DNA from: Streptomyces sp. NRRL F-5135
GTDB taxonomy: Bacteria; Actinomycetota; Actinomycetes; Streptomycetales; Streptomycetaceae
DNA length: 64,000 nucleotides
Direction of reading: 5' to 3'
Assembly (NCBI RefSeq): GCF_000719775.1
Contig: NZ_JOHR01000014.1
Span: 248,001-312,000, forward strand
Part shown: positions 35,986-43,666 of the stretch, piece after piece
Position numbering within the stretch: the first letter of the stretch is position 1
Layout: each line of letters begins with the position of its first letter
Notes under the pieces: model-generated
What the model saw: the letters and a program-made list of their open reading frames with translations, nothing else
The model's database searches: none
Told to the model about the DNA's origin: nothing
Made by a program: the position numbers and the translations under genes

Positions 35986-36102
35986 CTACAGGTAGCCGTG
36001 CACGGCCAGACCAGTGATCAGGAAGCACAGCGCGGCCAGGCACACGATGATGGTGGCGCCCGACACGAACAGCCACCATCCCACCTGCTGAACGGACTTC
36101 AT
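35986..36102 (-). CDS. 38-residue single-pass membrane peptide
   Basis: A 38-codon frame from ATG 36102 to TAG 35986 encodes a short polar start (MKSVQQVGWW), one long hydrophobic helix containing LFVSGATIIVCLAALCFLI, and the tail VHGYL. Its ATG overlaps the stop of the upstream 80-residue gene as ATGA, a typical translational-coupling arrangement, which is the main argument that it is real. It has no good ribosome-binding site of its own. Two Cys lie within the helix. Function is unknown; small membrane peptides next to regulator pairs can be toxins or anchors. Confidence 0.65.
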   Translation of the reverse strand: MKSVQQVGWWLFVSGATIIVCLAALCFLITGLAVHGYL

Positions 36103-36341
36103 GAGGGTCGGCTCTCAACTCGGCGATGCATATGGCGGATACATGAGCCGCAGTAGTAGAGGTCCGCGATCCGGTGCCCCTCTGTGGTAGCCGTGCCCAC
36201 CCACAGCACTCGGACCCATGACCGCTCGCACCAGCCCCAGCATGCCGCCCACGTCCAGTCGTTGCCGTCGTCCATCCGGGCGGGTCCGGGGGTCGCGTGC
36301 CGGCCGGTACGTGGTGCGACGTGCCGGAAAGCCGGACTCAC
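36099..36341 (-). CDS. Small Cys/Trp-rich protein (80 aa)
   Basis: 80-residue protein whose second half is conserved-looking: DDGNDWTWAACWGWC, then VRVLWVG and YYCGSCIRHMH. Four Cys, in C-x3-C and C-x2-C pairs, could bind zinc. GTG 36341 has GGAGAG six bases upstream and overlaps the preceding stop as GTGA; its own stop overlaps the membrane peptide start. Similar proteins occur near XRE/DUF397 loci in Streptomyces. No function is known to me. Confidence 0.7.
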   Translation of the reverse strand: MSPAFRHVAPRTGRHATPGPARMDDGNDWTWAACWGWCERSWVRVLWVGTATTEGHRIADLYYCGSCIRHMHRRVESRPS

Positions 36342-36904
36342 GACGCACTCTCCGCGCGGAGCGTCCATGGGCGCTGGGTCACTTCCACGTAGCCCGTGTG
36401 CTCCGGGTGGTCTCGTACGTGGGTGAACGTCCAGCCCCTCGCGGTCTCGAACAGATCCGACGTGGGGGATTCCGCGCCGCACCGCTTCCCGCCGCCGGTC
36501 TCGGCCGTACACCGGAAGGTGTGGAGTGTGGGCGGCTCGCCCGTACGGTTCGGCGCGATGGTCCAGTCGACGAATCCGTGGCGGCGCCCCGAGGCCGCCC
36601 CGCCGTCAAGCGTCAGGACGGGACCGAGAGCGGCGGTGAACACGGCGGCGTGCGCGTCGCCACGGCTCCGGGCGTTCTGCCGCGCGTTCTCGGCACGCAG
36701 CCGTTCGCCCGGCGTCAGTGCCCGGACGTGCTCCGGGTCCGCTTCCCACTCCGCCCCGCCGTTGACCGGGCGCAAGGACCAGTACGGGCCGGCGAGCCCG
36801 CGGAACTCCCCCGTTCTGTCACGCCTGGTGTCCACCATCAGCGTTCCGGGGGCCGGAACAGGCCTTGTCCTCTCCCCGTTCAGGGGGACGCTTCCTCCGG
36901 ACAC
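36338..36904 (-). CDS. Hypothetical protein with DUF7848-like C-terminal half
   Basis: 188-residue soluble protein that looks like two small Streptomyces families joined. Residues about 20-75 have GPYWSLRPVNGGAEWEADP followed by a helix GERLRAENARQNARSR. Residues about 95-175 have FVDWTIAPN, FRCTAETGGGKRCGAES with two Cys, and TFTHVRDHPEHTGYVEVTQRPW, like the DUF7848 type. GTG 36904 follows GAGAGGAGTTGTT; in-frame codons upstream lack a ribosome-binding site. It is the first gene of a three-gene coupled operon that points away from the XRE regulator gene. Confidence 0.7.
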   Translation of the reverse strand: MSGGSVPLNGERTRPVPAPGTLMVDTRRDRTGEFRGLAGPYWSLRPVNGGAEWEADPEHVRALTPGERLRAENARQNARSRGDAHAAVFTAALGPVLTLDGGAASGRRHGFVDWTIAPNRTGEPPTLHTFRCTAETGGGKRCGAESPTSDLFETARGWTFTHVRDHPEHTGYVEVTQRPWTLRAESAS

Positions 36905-36999
36905 AACAACTCCTCTCTGTAGCCATTCCACCACCAAGGGTGTTCAGCCTGACGTAGAGTCGAGCCGTCTTCAACGTTCCAGCAACGGAGGGCATCTTG

Positions 37000-37836
37000 G
37001 TGAACCGCAAGGAGTTGAACCCCGAAGCCGGCCCACGAGCGGCCTTCGGCGCACGCCTGCGCAGCGCACGCGAGGCACGCGATTGGTTACAGGACGAGCT
37101 GGCCGAGCTGGTCGGTTACTCGGGCAGACACATCTCAGCAGTGGAAACCGGCCGCAAGCCGCCGACTCTCCGTTTTTCGCGCAGCCTGGATACCGCCCTC
37201 GGACTCACCGGCACCGCAGAGTCGTTCGAGCGAGCCTGGGGGGAGATCCGGAACGGCAGCCTGTTGGAAGGCTTTCCGGAGTACCTGGCCCAGGAGGCCC
37301 GCGCGGCAGAGATCCGACTGTTCGACGTAGGGGTGATTCCCGGACTGCTCCAGACGCTGGAGTACGCGACAGCCATCGAAGAGGGCCACGTGAAGCGGGG
37401 CACGGTCACCCCCGGACAAGCTGCTGAGCGGGTCGAGTCCCTGGCGGAACGCCAAGCGGCACTGGTGCGGCGCGTCCCGCCCATGGTGATCGTGGTCCTG
37501 GACGAGAGTTGCATCCGTCGCGTGATCGGAGGCACCGGGGTCATGGAGCGCCAGTTGGCCCATCTGATCGAGTTCGCCGAACGGCCCAACACCGTGCTCC
37601 AGTTGGCGCCCTACACCATGGGTGAGCACCGGCCGTTCAACCGGCTGGTGAACCTGCTGACCCTGCCCGACCGCTCCGTGATGTCCTACGTTGAGTCCCA
37701 AACCAACGGGCACCTGGACAGGGAGATCACTTCCGTACTGCCGCTGGTGAGGTCCTACCATCAGCTACAGGCCGAAGCGCTCTCCCAGGCGCCGTCCGTG
37801 GCCGTGATCAACGAGGCACGAAAGGGCACCCTGTGA
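37000..37836 (+). CDS. XRE-family regulator with DUF5753 domain
   Basis: 278-residue DNA-binding protein. The N-terminal helix-turn-helix (FGARLRSAREARDWLQDELAELV, then SGRHISAVETGRKPP) is followed by a DUF5753 sensor domain (VIPGLLQTLEYATA, VIVVLDESCIRRVIGG, TVLQLAPYTMGEHRPF). This is the large Streptomyces class that includes WhiJ and Scr1. TTG 36997 and GTG 37000 are adjacent; GTG has GGAGG at better spacing. The stop overlaps the DUF397 start, so the two are co-translated. In characterised pairs the XRE protein binds its own promoter and is antagonised by the DUF397 partner. Confidence 0.93.
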   Translation: MNRKELNPEAGPRAAFGARLRSAREARDWLQDELAELVGYSGRHISAVETGRKPPTLRFSRSLDTALGLTGTAESFERAWGEIRNGSLLEGFPEYLAQEARAAEIRLFDVGVIPGLLQTLEYATAIEEGHVKRGTVTPGQAAERVESLAERQAALVRRVPPMVIVVLDESCIRRVIGGTGVMERQLAHLIEFAERPNTVLQLAPYTMGEHRPFNRLVNLLTLPDRSVMSYVESQTNGHLDREITSVLPLVRSYHQLQAEALSQAPSVAVINEARKGTL

Positions 37837-38048
37837 TGACCGACGCTCCCTCCTTCCTCTGGTTCAAGTCCTCCTACAGCGGCAGTGGCGGTTCCTGCGT
37901 CGAGTGGGCCCCGGCGCACGCGTCCGCCACCGGCATAGTCCCCGTCCGCGACTCGAAGGACCCGCTCGGGCCGGTGCTGACGATCCCCGCCGACGCGTTC
38001 GTATCCTTCGTCGCGGGCGTCAAGGCCGGAGAGTTCGACACCATCTGA
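37833..38048 (+). CDS. DUF397 partner protein
   Basis: 71-residue protein with the DUF397 signature: FLWFKSSYSGSGGSCVEWAP, VPVRDSKDPLGPVLTIP and FVSFVAGVKAGEF. In the Scr1/Scr2 pair of S. coelicolor the DUF397 member acts with its XRE partner like a toxin-antitoxin or regulator-antagonist couple. GTG 37833 overlaps the XRE stop (GTGA); ATG 37836 is the alternative. A hairpin with a T-rich tail follows. Confidence 0.92.
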   Translation: MMTDAPSFLWFKSSYSGSGGSCVEWAPAHASATGIVPVRDSKDPLGPVLTIPADAFVSFVAGVKAGEFDTI

Positions 38049-38100
38049 CCGTCCGGTCCGGCACCCAGCGGTCCCGAGGCACACCACGACGACGGCAAAC

Positions 38101-38146
38101 GCCCCGCCACACCCCCGAGTCGGGAGGTATGGCGGGGCTTGTTCTT
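38101..38146 (+). terminator. Hairpin with T-rich tail after the DUF397 gene
   Basis: GCCCCGCCA (38101-38109) pairs with TGGCGGGGC (38130-38138) across a 20-base loop and is followed by TTGTTCTT, closer to a classical intrinsic terminator than others here. It ends the XRE/DUF397 transcript. Confidence 0.7.
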
Positions 38147-38248
38147 GGTCACCCGCGTGGAACCGGGCCACATGATGGACGGAATCACCCGCGTCACGTC
38201 CGGACCGGCCCCTGAGCCCCATGCCGGACGCGCCGCCGCCGACTTCGC

Positions 38249-38716
38249 TCAGCCGCGGCTCGCGGCCCTTTCCCTGGACCATGCGGTGGCGTCGGCCCCG
38301 TATCGGGCCAGGAGGCGTGCGAACTGAACCCGCTCCTCCGGTGACCAGGCAGCGGTGATCTCCTCGAACGCCTTTCGCTGTTCAGCGGCGAAGCGGTTGC
38401 GTTCGGCCTCGCCGTGCTCGGTGAGTTCGAGCACGGTGCGGCGTCCATCGGACTGGGACGCCGCCCGGCGCAGCAGCCCGTCGTCTATGCAGGCGGCGAC
38501 GGTCCGGCTGGCCACCGGCTGGGCGACGCCCATCTCGGCGGCGAGGCCACCGACGGTCATCTCGCCCGGCGCATCGGCGATCACATTGAGCACGAGGTTG
38601 CGGGAGAGGTCCTTGCTCGAGGCGGGTGCGCGTCGTCGCAGACGTGACAGCGCCGGGCCGATCTGGTCCAGCGCCAGGTCGTCGGGGGACCGCTCGGAGG
38701 AAGACGCACCGCTCAT
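38249..38716 (-). CDS. MarR-family transcriptional regulator
   Basis: 155-residue winged-helix regulator. The DNA-binding part reads EMTVGGLAAEMGVAQPVASRTVAACIDDGLLRRAASQSDGRRT-like; visible pieces are LAAEMGVAQPVASRTVA and SDGRRTVLELTEHG, the wing. ATG 38716 follows AAGG; ATG 38746 is an in-frame alternative. It faces the amidohydrolase gene across a region with good inverted repeats and probably represses both itself and that gene. Confidence 0.9.
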   Translation of the reverse strand: MSGASSSERSPDDLALDQIGPALSRLRRRAPASSKDLSRNLVLNVIADAPGEMTVGGLAAEMGVAQPVASRTVAACIDDGLLRRAASQSDGRRTVLELTEHGEAERNRFAAEQRKAFEEITAAWSPEERVQFARLLARYGADATAWSRERAASRG

Positions 38717-38743
38717 GGGCCTTGAGTCTAGGCCCGCATCCGA

Positions 38744-38789
38744 CATTTGCATACCCGCCCACAAATACATAGCATCCGATATGTAAATG
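38744..38789. promoter_or_regulatory. Candidate MarR operators
   Basis: TACATA (38766-38771) and TATGTA (38780-38785) form an inverted repeat with an 8-base gap, the size expected for a MarR dimer. A wider pair, CATTTGCATA (38744-38753) and TATGTAAATG (38780-38789), matches at 9 of 10 positions. The stretch is AT-rich and lies between the two divergent starts, so it should hold both promoters. Confidence 0.6.
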
Positions 38790-38819
38790 CGAACGAGCAA
38801 GGAAACGAGGCGGACTGCC

Positions 38820-40034
38820 ATGGCACTCACCGCGATCACCAACGCCCGGGTTTTCGACGGGGAGAAGACGGTCGGCGTGCAGACCGTGGTCATCGACGGC
38901 GGGAGGATCGCCCGCGTCGGCGGCGACGCTCCCCGGGGCAGTGAGATCGTCGACGGCAGCGGCGCCACACTGCTACCGGGACTCATCGACGCCCATGTTC
39001 ACTCCGCCCCGGGTTCCCTGGCGCTCGCCCTGCGGTTCGGGGTGACGACGGAGCTGGAGATGCAGGGGATGAACACCCGGGAGAACCGGGCACTCATCAC
39101 CGACGACGACACCGTGGCCGACGTGCGCTCCGCCGGCTTCGGCATCACACCGCCCGGCGGCCACCCGAGCGAGCTGATGCCCGAGGGATTCCGGCCGAAG
39201 TGGGACCTCCCGCCGGTGATGCCTCTGATGCCGTTCTCCACCACACCGGAGGAAGCGGCCGCATTCGTGCCCCAACTCCTCGCGCGGGGGTCCGATTTCA
39301 TCAAGTTCATGATCGACGACGGCAGCGTGGAGGGGCACCCCGGGCTGCCGTCGCTCGACCAGGCCACCGTGAACGCCGGTGTGGCGGAAGCCAAGAAGTA
39401 CGGGGCCCTCACCGTGGCCCACGCGCTGACCGTGGAGGCCACCAGGATGGCCGTCGAAGCCGGCGTCGACGGCGTCACCCACGTGTTCATGGACCAGCCG
39501 CACACCGCCGAGATCATCAGCCTCATCAAGGACGCGGGCATGTTCGTCGTTCCCTGCATCAGCCTCAACGCCTCGATGATGGGGATCACCGGCAGCGAAC
39601 TCGCCGACGACCCCCGGGTCGCCGCACGCCTCGACAGCGAGTGGGACCGGGCCCTGCGGTCCAGCTACAACCGCTACCCGCAGGGCAAGCTCGACGACGT
39701 GTACGACACGGTGCGCGCCCTGGACGCCGCAGGCGTCGACGTGCTGGCCGGCACCGACGTTTCCATGCCCGAGACGTTCTTCGGGGGCCTGGCACACGGG
39801 GCGAGCCTGCACCACGAACTGCAGTACCTCGTGGCAGCCGGTCTCACCCCCTCACGGGCCTTGCGCGCGGCCACGGCGACCACGGCCCGCCGCTTCCGCC
39901 TCAGTGACCGGGGCCGCGTCGCCGAGGGACTCCGCGCCGACCTCCTGCTGGTCGACGGCGACCCGACCGGCGACATCAGCGACACTCTCAACACTCGGGC
40001 CGTCTGGCGCCGCGGCACCCGCCTGGCGGACTGA
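38820..40034 (+). CDS. Amidohydrolase-family enzyme (imidazolonepropionase-like)
   Basis: 404-residue metal hydrolase. Metal ligands are visible: LIDAHVHSA (HxH), FIKFMIDDG (bridging Lys), VAHALTVE (His), VTHVFMDQP (His) and LAGTDVSMP (Asp). Relatives hydrolyse cyclic amides, peptides or xenobiotics; the substrate cannot be told. ATG 38820 follows GAGG; an ATG 33 bases upstream falls in the operator region. Control by the divergent MarR suggests induction by an aromatic or toxic compound. Confidence 0.87.
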   Translation: MALTAITNARVFDGEKTVGVQTVVIDGGRIARVGGDAPRGSEIVDGSGATLLPGLIDAHVHSAPGSLALALRFGVTTELEMQGMNTRENRALITDDDTVADVRSAGFGITPPGGHPSELMPEGFRPKWDLPPVMPLMPFSTTPEEAAAFVPQLLARGSDFIKFMIDDGSVEGHPGLPSLDQATVNAGVAEAKKYGALTVAHALTVEATRMAVEAGVDGVTHVFMDQPHTAEIISLIKDAGMFVVPCISLNASMMGITGSELADDPRVAARLDSEWDRALRSSYNRYPQGKLDDVYDTVRALDAAGVDVLAGTDVSMPETFFGGLAHGASLHHELQYLVAAGLTPSRALRAATATTARRFRLSDRGRVAEGLRADLLLVDGDPTGDISDTLNTRAVWRRGTRLAD

Positions 40035-40052
40035 CCGCGGTCCGTCGTCGAG

Positions 40053-40091
40053 CCGGGCGGGACCGGCCTCCCGTCCGGGACTCCCGCCCGG
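40053..40091 (+). terminator. 10-bp hairpin after the amidohydrolase gene
   Basis: CCGGGCGGGA (40053-40062) and TCCCGCCCGG (40082-40091) form a perfect stem with a 19-base loop, 18 bases beyond the stop. Confidence 0.6.
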
Positions 40092-40137
40092 CGCGGGACC
40101 GCGCGAGCGGGGTGACTTCACCGCAGGCGAGTGCCGT

Positions 40138-40175
40138 ACGACAATTACGGATAGATCATCCTATATTTTCCGTGC
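40138..40175 (+). promoter_or_regulatory. Promoter giving a leaderless deacetylase mRNA
   Basis: ACGACA (40138-40143) and TATATT (40162-40167) are 18 bases apart. The GTG at 40176 falls 9 bases after the -10 box, about where transcription should start, and no ribosome-binding site precedes it. The region is sharply AT-rich for this genome. Confidence 0.6.
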
Positions 40176-41036
40176 GTGATTACCTTCGCGCGCACGCTCG
40201 CCCTCGCCGCCGTCGTCCTCGGTACCACCGCCCTCGCGGGATGCGGCGGCACCGGCAAGCCCGGACCGCACGCCGTCTCCGGCTCCCCCGCCGTCCATCA
40301 CTCCGCCGGCGCCCATGGCTCCGGAGCCGCGCGGCGGCCGCCGACCCTGGCGCCCACGCGCGGCGGTCTCACCCCCGTCTTCAAACGTGGCGACCCGGCC
40401 GCGGGCAGGACCGTGGCCCTCACGTTCGACGCCGACATGACAGCGGGCCAGGGGAAGCGGGCGGCGGGCGGGGAACGGTTCGACAACCCCTCGCTGATCA
40501 CCCTGCTCCGGCGGCTCGAAGTCCCCTCGACCGTGTTCATGACGGGACGCTGGGCCGAGGAGTACCCGACCCAGGCACACGCGATCGGCAACGACCCGCT
40601 GTTCGAGATCGCCAACCACTCCTACAGCCACTACGCGTTCACCGACGACTGCTACGGGCTGCCGCGGATCGGCGCGGAGCGGATGGCCTCCGACGTCCGG
40701 CGGGCGTTCGACGCGTTCCGGAAGGCGGGGGCGACCAACGTGGTGCCGTACTTCCGTTTCCCCGGCGGCTGTTACGACAAGACCGCGCTGCGGGCCCTCG
40801 CCCCGGAGAAGGTCACGGCGGTCCAGTGGGACGTCGTCAGCGGGGACGCCTTCGCGACGGACCCGGACGCCGTCGCCCAGCAGGTCCTGGACGGGGTGAA
40901 GCCCGGCTCGCTGGTGGTGATGCACTGCACGCGCAGTGCGGCTCCGGTGACGGCCGAGGCGGTCGAGCGCATCGTGCCGGAGCTGCGGGAGCGCGGCTAT
41001 CGCTTCGTCAAGGTCTCGGAGCTGATGAGGCACTGA
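40176..41036 (+). CDS. Polysaccharide deacetylase lipoprotein (NodB domain)
   Basis: 286-residue surface lipoprotein. The signal ends at a lipobox ALAGC (Cys about residue 23), then a His/Ala/Gly/Pro-rich linker. The NodB domain (CE4) has motif 1 ALTFDADMT (catalytic and metal Asp), motif 2 NHSYSHYAF (H-x3-H) and motif 3 YFRFPGGCYD. The motif 1 Asp pair is TFDAD rather than TFDDG, a known variant. Likely substrates are N-acetyl groups of peptidoglycan or chitin. GTG 40176 is probably a leaderless start. Confidence 0.92.
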   Translation: MITFARTLALAAVVLGTTALAGCGGTGKPGPHAVSGSPAVHHSAGAHGSGAARRPPTLAPTRGGLTPVFKRGDPAAGRTVALTFDADMTAGQGKRAAGGERFDNPSLITLLRRLEVPSTVFMTGRWAEEYPTQAHAIGNDPLFEIANHSYSHYAFTDDCYGLPRIGAERMASDVRRAFDAFRKAGATNVVPYFRFPGGCYDKTALRALAPEKVTAVQWDVVSGDAFATDPDAVAQQVLDGVKPGSLVVMHCTRSAAPVTAEAVERIVPELRERGYRFVKVSELMRH

Positions 41037-41171
41037 GGCGTTCCGGGCACGGGCCCGGTCGATGCGGGTTCGCCGCGAGGCCGGTCCACGGACGGCACCG
41101 GACCGGTCCACGTACGGCGCCGGATCGTTCAGCCGCCTGCGCCGGGACCGCGAGGGTGCCGACCGGGTCGC

Positions 41172-42044
41172 TCAGCGGGCTCCCGCAGGGGCACGGAGCT
41201 GTTCGGCCAGCCGCTCGAGTTCGGCCGCCGTGGCAGGCGAGAGGTCGTTGAGTCCGCTGTGTACGGCCGTCGGGCTCTTCAGGAAGCGCCGGAGCACGGT
41301 CACGAGGAGCCCTTGCGGCAGAGCCCGCAACGCGGCGAACGCGTGAGGTACCGGCGGCGTCTCCATCGCGGCGAGGTTCTGCCGTATGAGGTGGAGCATG
41401 GCGCGGACCGCGTCGGGGTCGTCGGCCAGCACCAGCGGGCCGCCCGCCGCGTGCACCGCCTGCCCGAGCGGGACCTCGAACGCGGCGTGCGTCCTGAGCC
41501 AGGCATCCATCCGCGGTTCGGCCTTGGCGTTGATCCCGGCGGTACGGAAGGTCTCCACGATCCGTTCCAGTCGCGGGGTGGCGCGGCCGTCGGGCTCGCC
41601 GACCGGCGTCGCGACCCGGCGGGTGATGGAATTGCTCTTGCGGTAGCGGACCACGTCACCGTCCATCGTGCCGCCCGTCGCGGGGAAGCCGAGCAGCACC
41701 CGCTCCTGGCCGAGCACCGCACCCAGTGTCTCCGGGCCGGCTGCCCAGTTGAGCAGGAACAGCACGTCACCTCGGACACCGGCGAGTGATTCCAGCACCG
41801 CGTCCACCTGGTGGGTGCGGACGAAGACGGTGATCAGGTCGTACCCGCCGTCCGGGTGCTCGACCACCGGTACCGGCACCCGCTTGACAGCTGGGCCGTC
41901 TTCCTCGGCGAGCCGCACTCCGTGCCGGCGCAGGGCGGTCAGGCGCTCGCCCCGGGCGAGGAGCGAGACGTCGTGGCCGGCCTCGTGCATGCGGGCGGCG
42001 AACAGGCTGCCGCAAACCCCGGCGCCGTACACGAGCAGCTTCAT
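41172..42044 (-). CDS. Ketopantoate-reductase-family protein (ApbA/PanE-like)
   Basis: 290-residue NAD(P)H-dependent dehydrogenase. The N-terminal Rossmann loop is LVYGAGVCGSLFAARM, followed by RRHGVRLAEEDG and VFVRTHQVDAVLESL. The C-terminal all-helical domain has SGLNDLSPATAAELERL where PanE has its substrate residues. Sequence departs from housekeeping PanE (no clear K-x-x-x-N-x-x-x-N active-site helix), so another 2-oxoacid or quinone is possible. ATG 42044. It is divergent from a TetR gene and likely its target. Confidence 0.83.
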   Translation of the reverse strand: MKLLVYGAGVCGSLFAARMHEAGHDVSLLARGERLTALRRHGVRLAEEDGPAVKRVPVPVVEHPDGGYDLITVFVRTHQVDAVLESLAGVRGDVLFLLNWAAGPETLGAVLGQERVLLGFPATGGTMDGDVVRYRKSNSITRRVATPVGEPDGRATPRLERIVETFRTAGINAKAEPRMDAWLRTHAAFEVPLGQAVHAAGGPLVLADDPDAVRAMLHLIRQNLAAMETPPVPHAFAALRALPQGLLVTVLRRFLKSPTAVHSGLNDLSPATAAELERLAEQLRAPAGAR

Positions 42045-42060
42045 GACAGCCCTCTTTCAC

Positions 42061-42100
42061 ACGTTCGTTTTACTCATACGTTCGTTTCATTCAAACATAT
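42061..42100. promoter_or_regulatory. Candidate TetR operator with direct repeats
   Basis: ACGTTCGTTT occurs at 42061-42070 and again at 42078-42087, 17 bases apart. The second copy also pairs imperfectly (7 of 10) with AAACATATGT (42093-42102). The 17-base phasing suggests two side-by-side dimers. It lies between the divergent reductase and TetR starts. Confidence 0.55.
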
Positions 42101-42114
42101 GTAGAGTCCCTCGT

Positions 42115-42744
42115 GTGGCGACCCCAGACACCCGCACCCAGATCCTCGACGCGGCCGAGCACCTCTTCGCCGAGCACGGATACCGCGGCACCTCGGTCCG
42201 CGCGATCACCAAACTCGCCGGAGCGAACCTGGCCGCCGTCGGCTACCACTTCGGCTCGAAGGCGGAGCTGATGGCCGCGGTCGCCCGCCGCGTGATCGAG
42301 CCCATCAACGCTGCCCAGTGCGCCGGGCTCGACAAACTGCTCGCCCAGACCCCCGACCCACCGGTCGGCGAACTGGTGGAGGCGTTCGCGGGGCCGCTGT
42401 TCGACGAGATGCCGGCCGGCGACGAGGGCGGCGCCCGGACCTCCCGGCTGATCGTGACGATCCTCAGCGACCCGGCCGAGGAGGCACGCAGCTGGACCGG
42501 CCCGGCCGAGGACTCGGTCCGCGAGCGCTACCTCGCAGCCTTCGCGCGCGTACTGCCCGGCCTTTCCCCGGAGGAGCTGGCGTTCCGGATGCGGGGGATT
42601 CTTGCCGTGACGGCCGTCGACCGCCTCGAGGTCCACCAGCAGCCCTCCCCCGGCTGCGTGTCCCCGGTAGCGGGCGAGGCGGCCCGGCGATGGGCGATCA
42701 CGTTCCTGACGGCAGCGATGAGTGCGCCACCGACCCAAACCTGA
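42115..42744 (+). CDS. TetR-family transcriptional regulator
   Basis: 209-residue repressor. The N-terminal HTH reads RTQILDAAEHLFAEHGYRG, then VRAITKLAGANLAAVGYHFGSKAELM; the C-terminal ligand domain resembles the TetR_C/CerR type (DUF1956-like). GTG 42115 has little ribosome-binding sequence and may be near the transcript start. It should control the divergent reductase gene through the repeats at 42061-42100. Confidence 0.93.
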   Translation: MATPDTRTQILDAAEHLFAEHGYRGTSVRAITKLAGANLAAVGYHFGSKAELMAAVARRVIEPINAAQCAGLDKLLAQTPDPPVGELVEAFAGPLFDEMPAGDEGGARTSRLIVTILSDPAEEARSWTGPAEDSVRERYLAAFARVLPGLSPEELAFRMRGILAVTAVDRLEVHQQPSPGCVSPVAGEAARRWAITFLTAAMSAPPTQT

Positions 42745-42989
42745 CGACCCAGGACAGACGCCCATCCTGTTCGGCCAGGAACTGGCCTGGGAGGGGCGTA
42801 CCACGAGCGGAGCCGACACCGCGCACTCTGCCACTCCTTCGGGACCGGTTCGTGCGAACCGCTGCCCGGTCTGCCTGGCCGCTGATCTACTGGTCCCGAG
42901 GGGCTTGATTCGACGGCGGCTCCCCCCACAGTGGTGAACAGGGCGGGAATCGCCCGTGCCGTGGCCACAAGTCCGCCAGAAGGAGGAGC

Positions 42990-43460
42990 ATGACAGCGAT
43001 AGGTGACCCGCGGGTGGTCGAAGCGATGTGGCGGGCGACGGACCTGACGCGGGCCTACCTCGCCCAGGACCGCGTCCAGGTCGCGGCCTGCCTCACGGAC
43101 CTGGACACCGACCGGCTGGAGCACGTGCTGGCCTGGCTGCTCCTCGACCGCGACGGGCTCTTCGACATGCTGGGGGAACCGTCCATGGCGGTAGGGGAGA
43201 TCGACACGGTGGCGGCTCTGGCACCGCCGGAGATCGAGTTCGCGACGACGACGGCCCTGCGCCGGGTCGCCGCGAAGGAGACGGGGCTCCTCCACGCGGT
43301 GAAGGGCTTGGCACTGCTGGAACAGATCCACGCCGTCGCGATCTGCACCGTGGTCATGCTGCTCGGCGCACTCGGCCGCGTCACCGCCCTGGAGAAGCTC
43401 GACGCGGAGACCGTGGAGTTCGAGCGGATGGGCCACCCCAGGCCCTACACGATCACCTGA
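42990..43460 (+). CDS. Hypothetical protein (156 aa)
   Basis: 156-residue, mainly helical, soluble protein with no recognised domain. It has an acidic N-terminal half (LTDLDTDRLEHVLAWLLLDRDGLFDML) and a more hydrophobic helix (LLEQIHAVAICTVVMLLGALG) that is not clearly a membrane span. AGAAGGAGGAGC directly before ATG 42990 is one of the best ribosome-binding sites in the window, so it is expressed in all likelihood. Base use is slightly less GC-rich than its neighbours. No operon partner. Confidence 0.75.
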   Translation: MTAIGDPRVVEAMWRATDLTRAYLAQDRVQVAACLTDLDTDRLEHVLAWLLLDRDGLFDMLGEPSMAVGEIDTVAALAPPEIEFATTTALRRVAAKETGLLHAVKGLALLEQIHAVAICTVVMLLGALGRVTALEKLDAETVEFERMGHPRPYTIT

Positions 43461-43666
43461 CCGCACAGGCCGCGCTATCCGCCACGGCCGGACGCAGCCG
43501 TGGCCCTGCGGGCCGGCCCCGGCCCTGCTCCGGGTCGGCGCCCGGGACGAATCGTCTGCGACGAGTACGCCCTGTCCGCCGGTACCAGGTCGGGGCAGGT
43601 GCGGGGCCGTTCGCCCGCCCGCCGCGTGGTGGGCCTCGGCACGTTCGGCCCCGGGCCCCGGCGTGT

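Noticed and set aside
42722..42937. 71-codon frame after the TetR gene
   Set aside because: It starts inside the TetR gene, lacks a ribosome-binding site, and shows only one CPVC motif; too weak to call.
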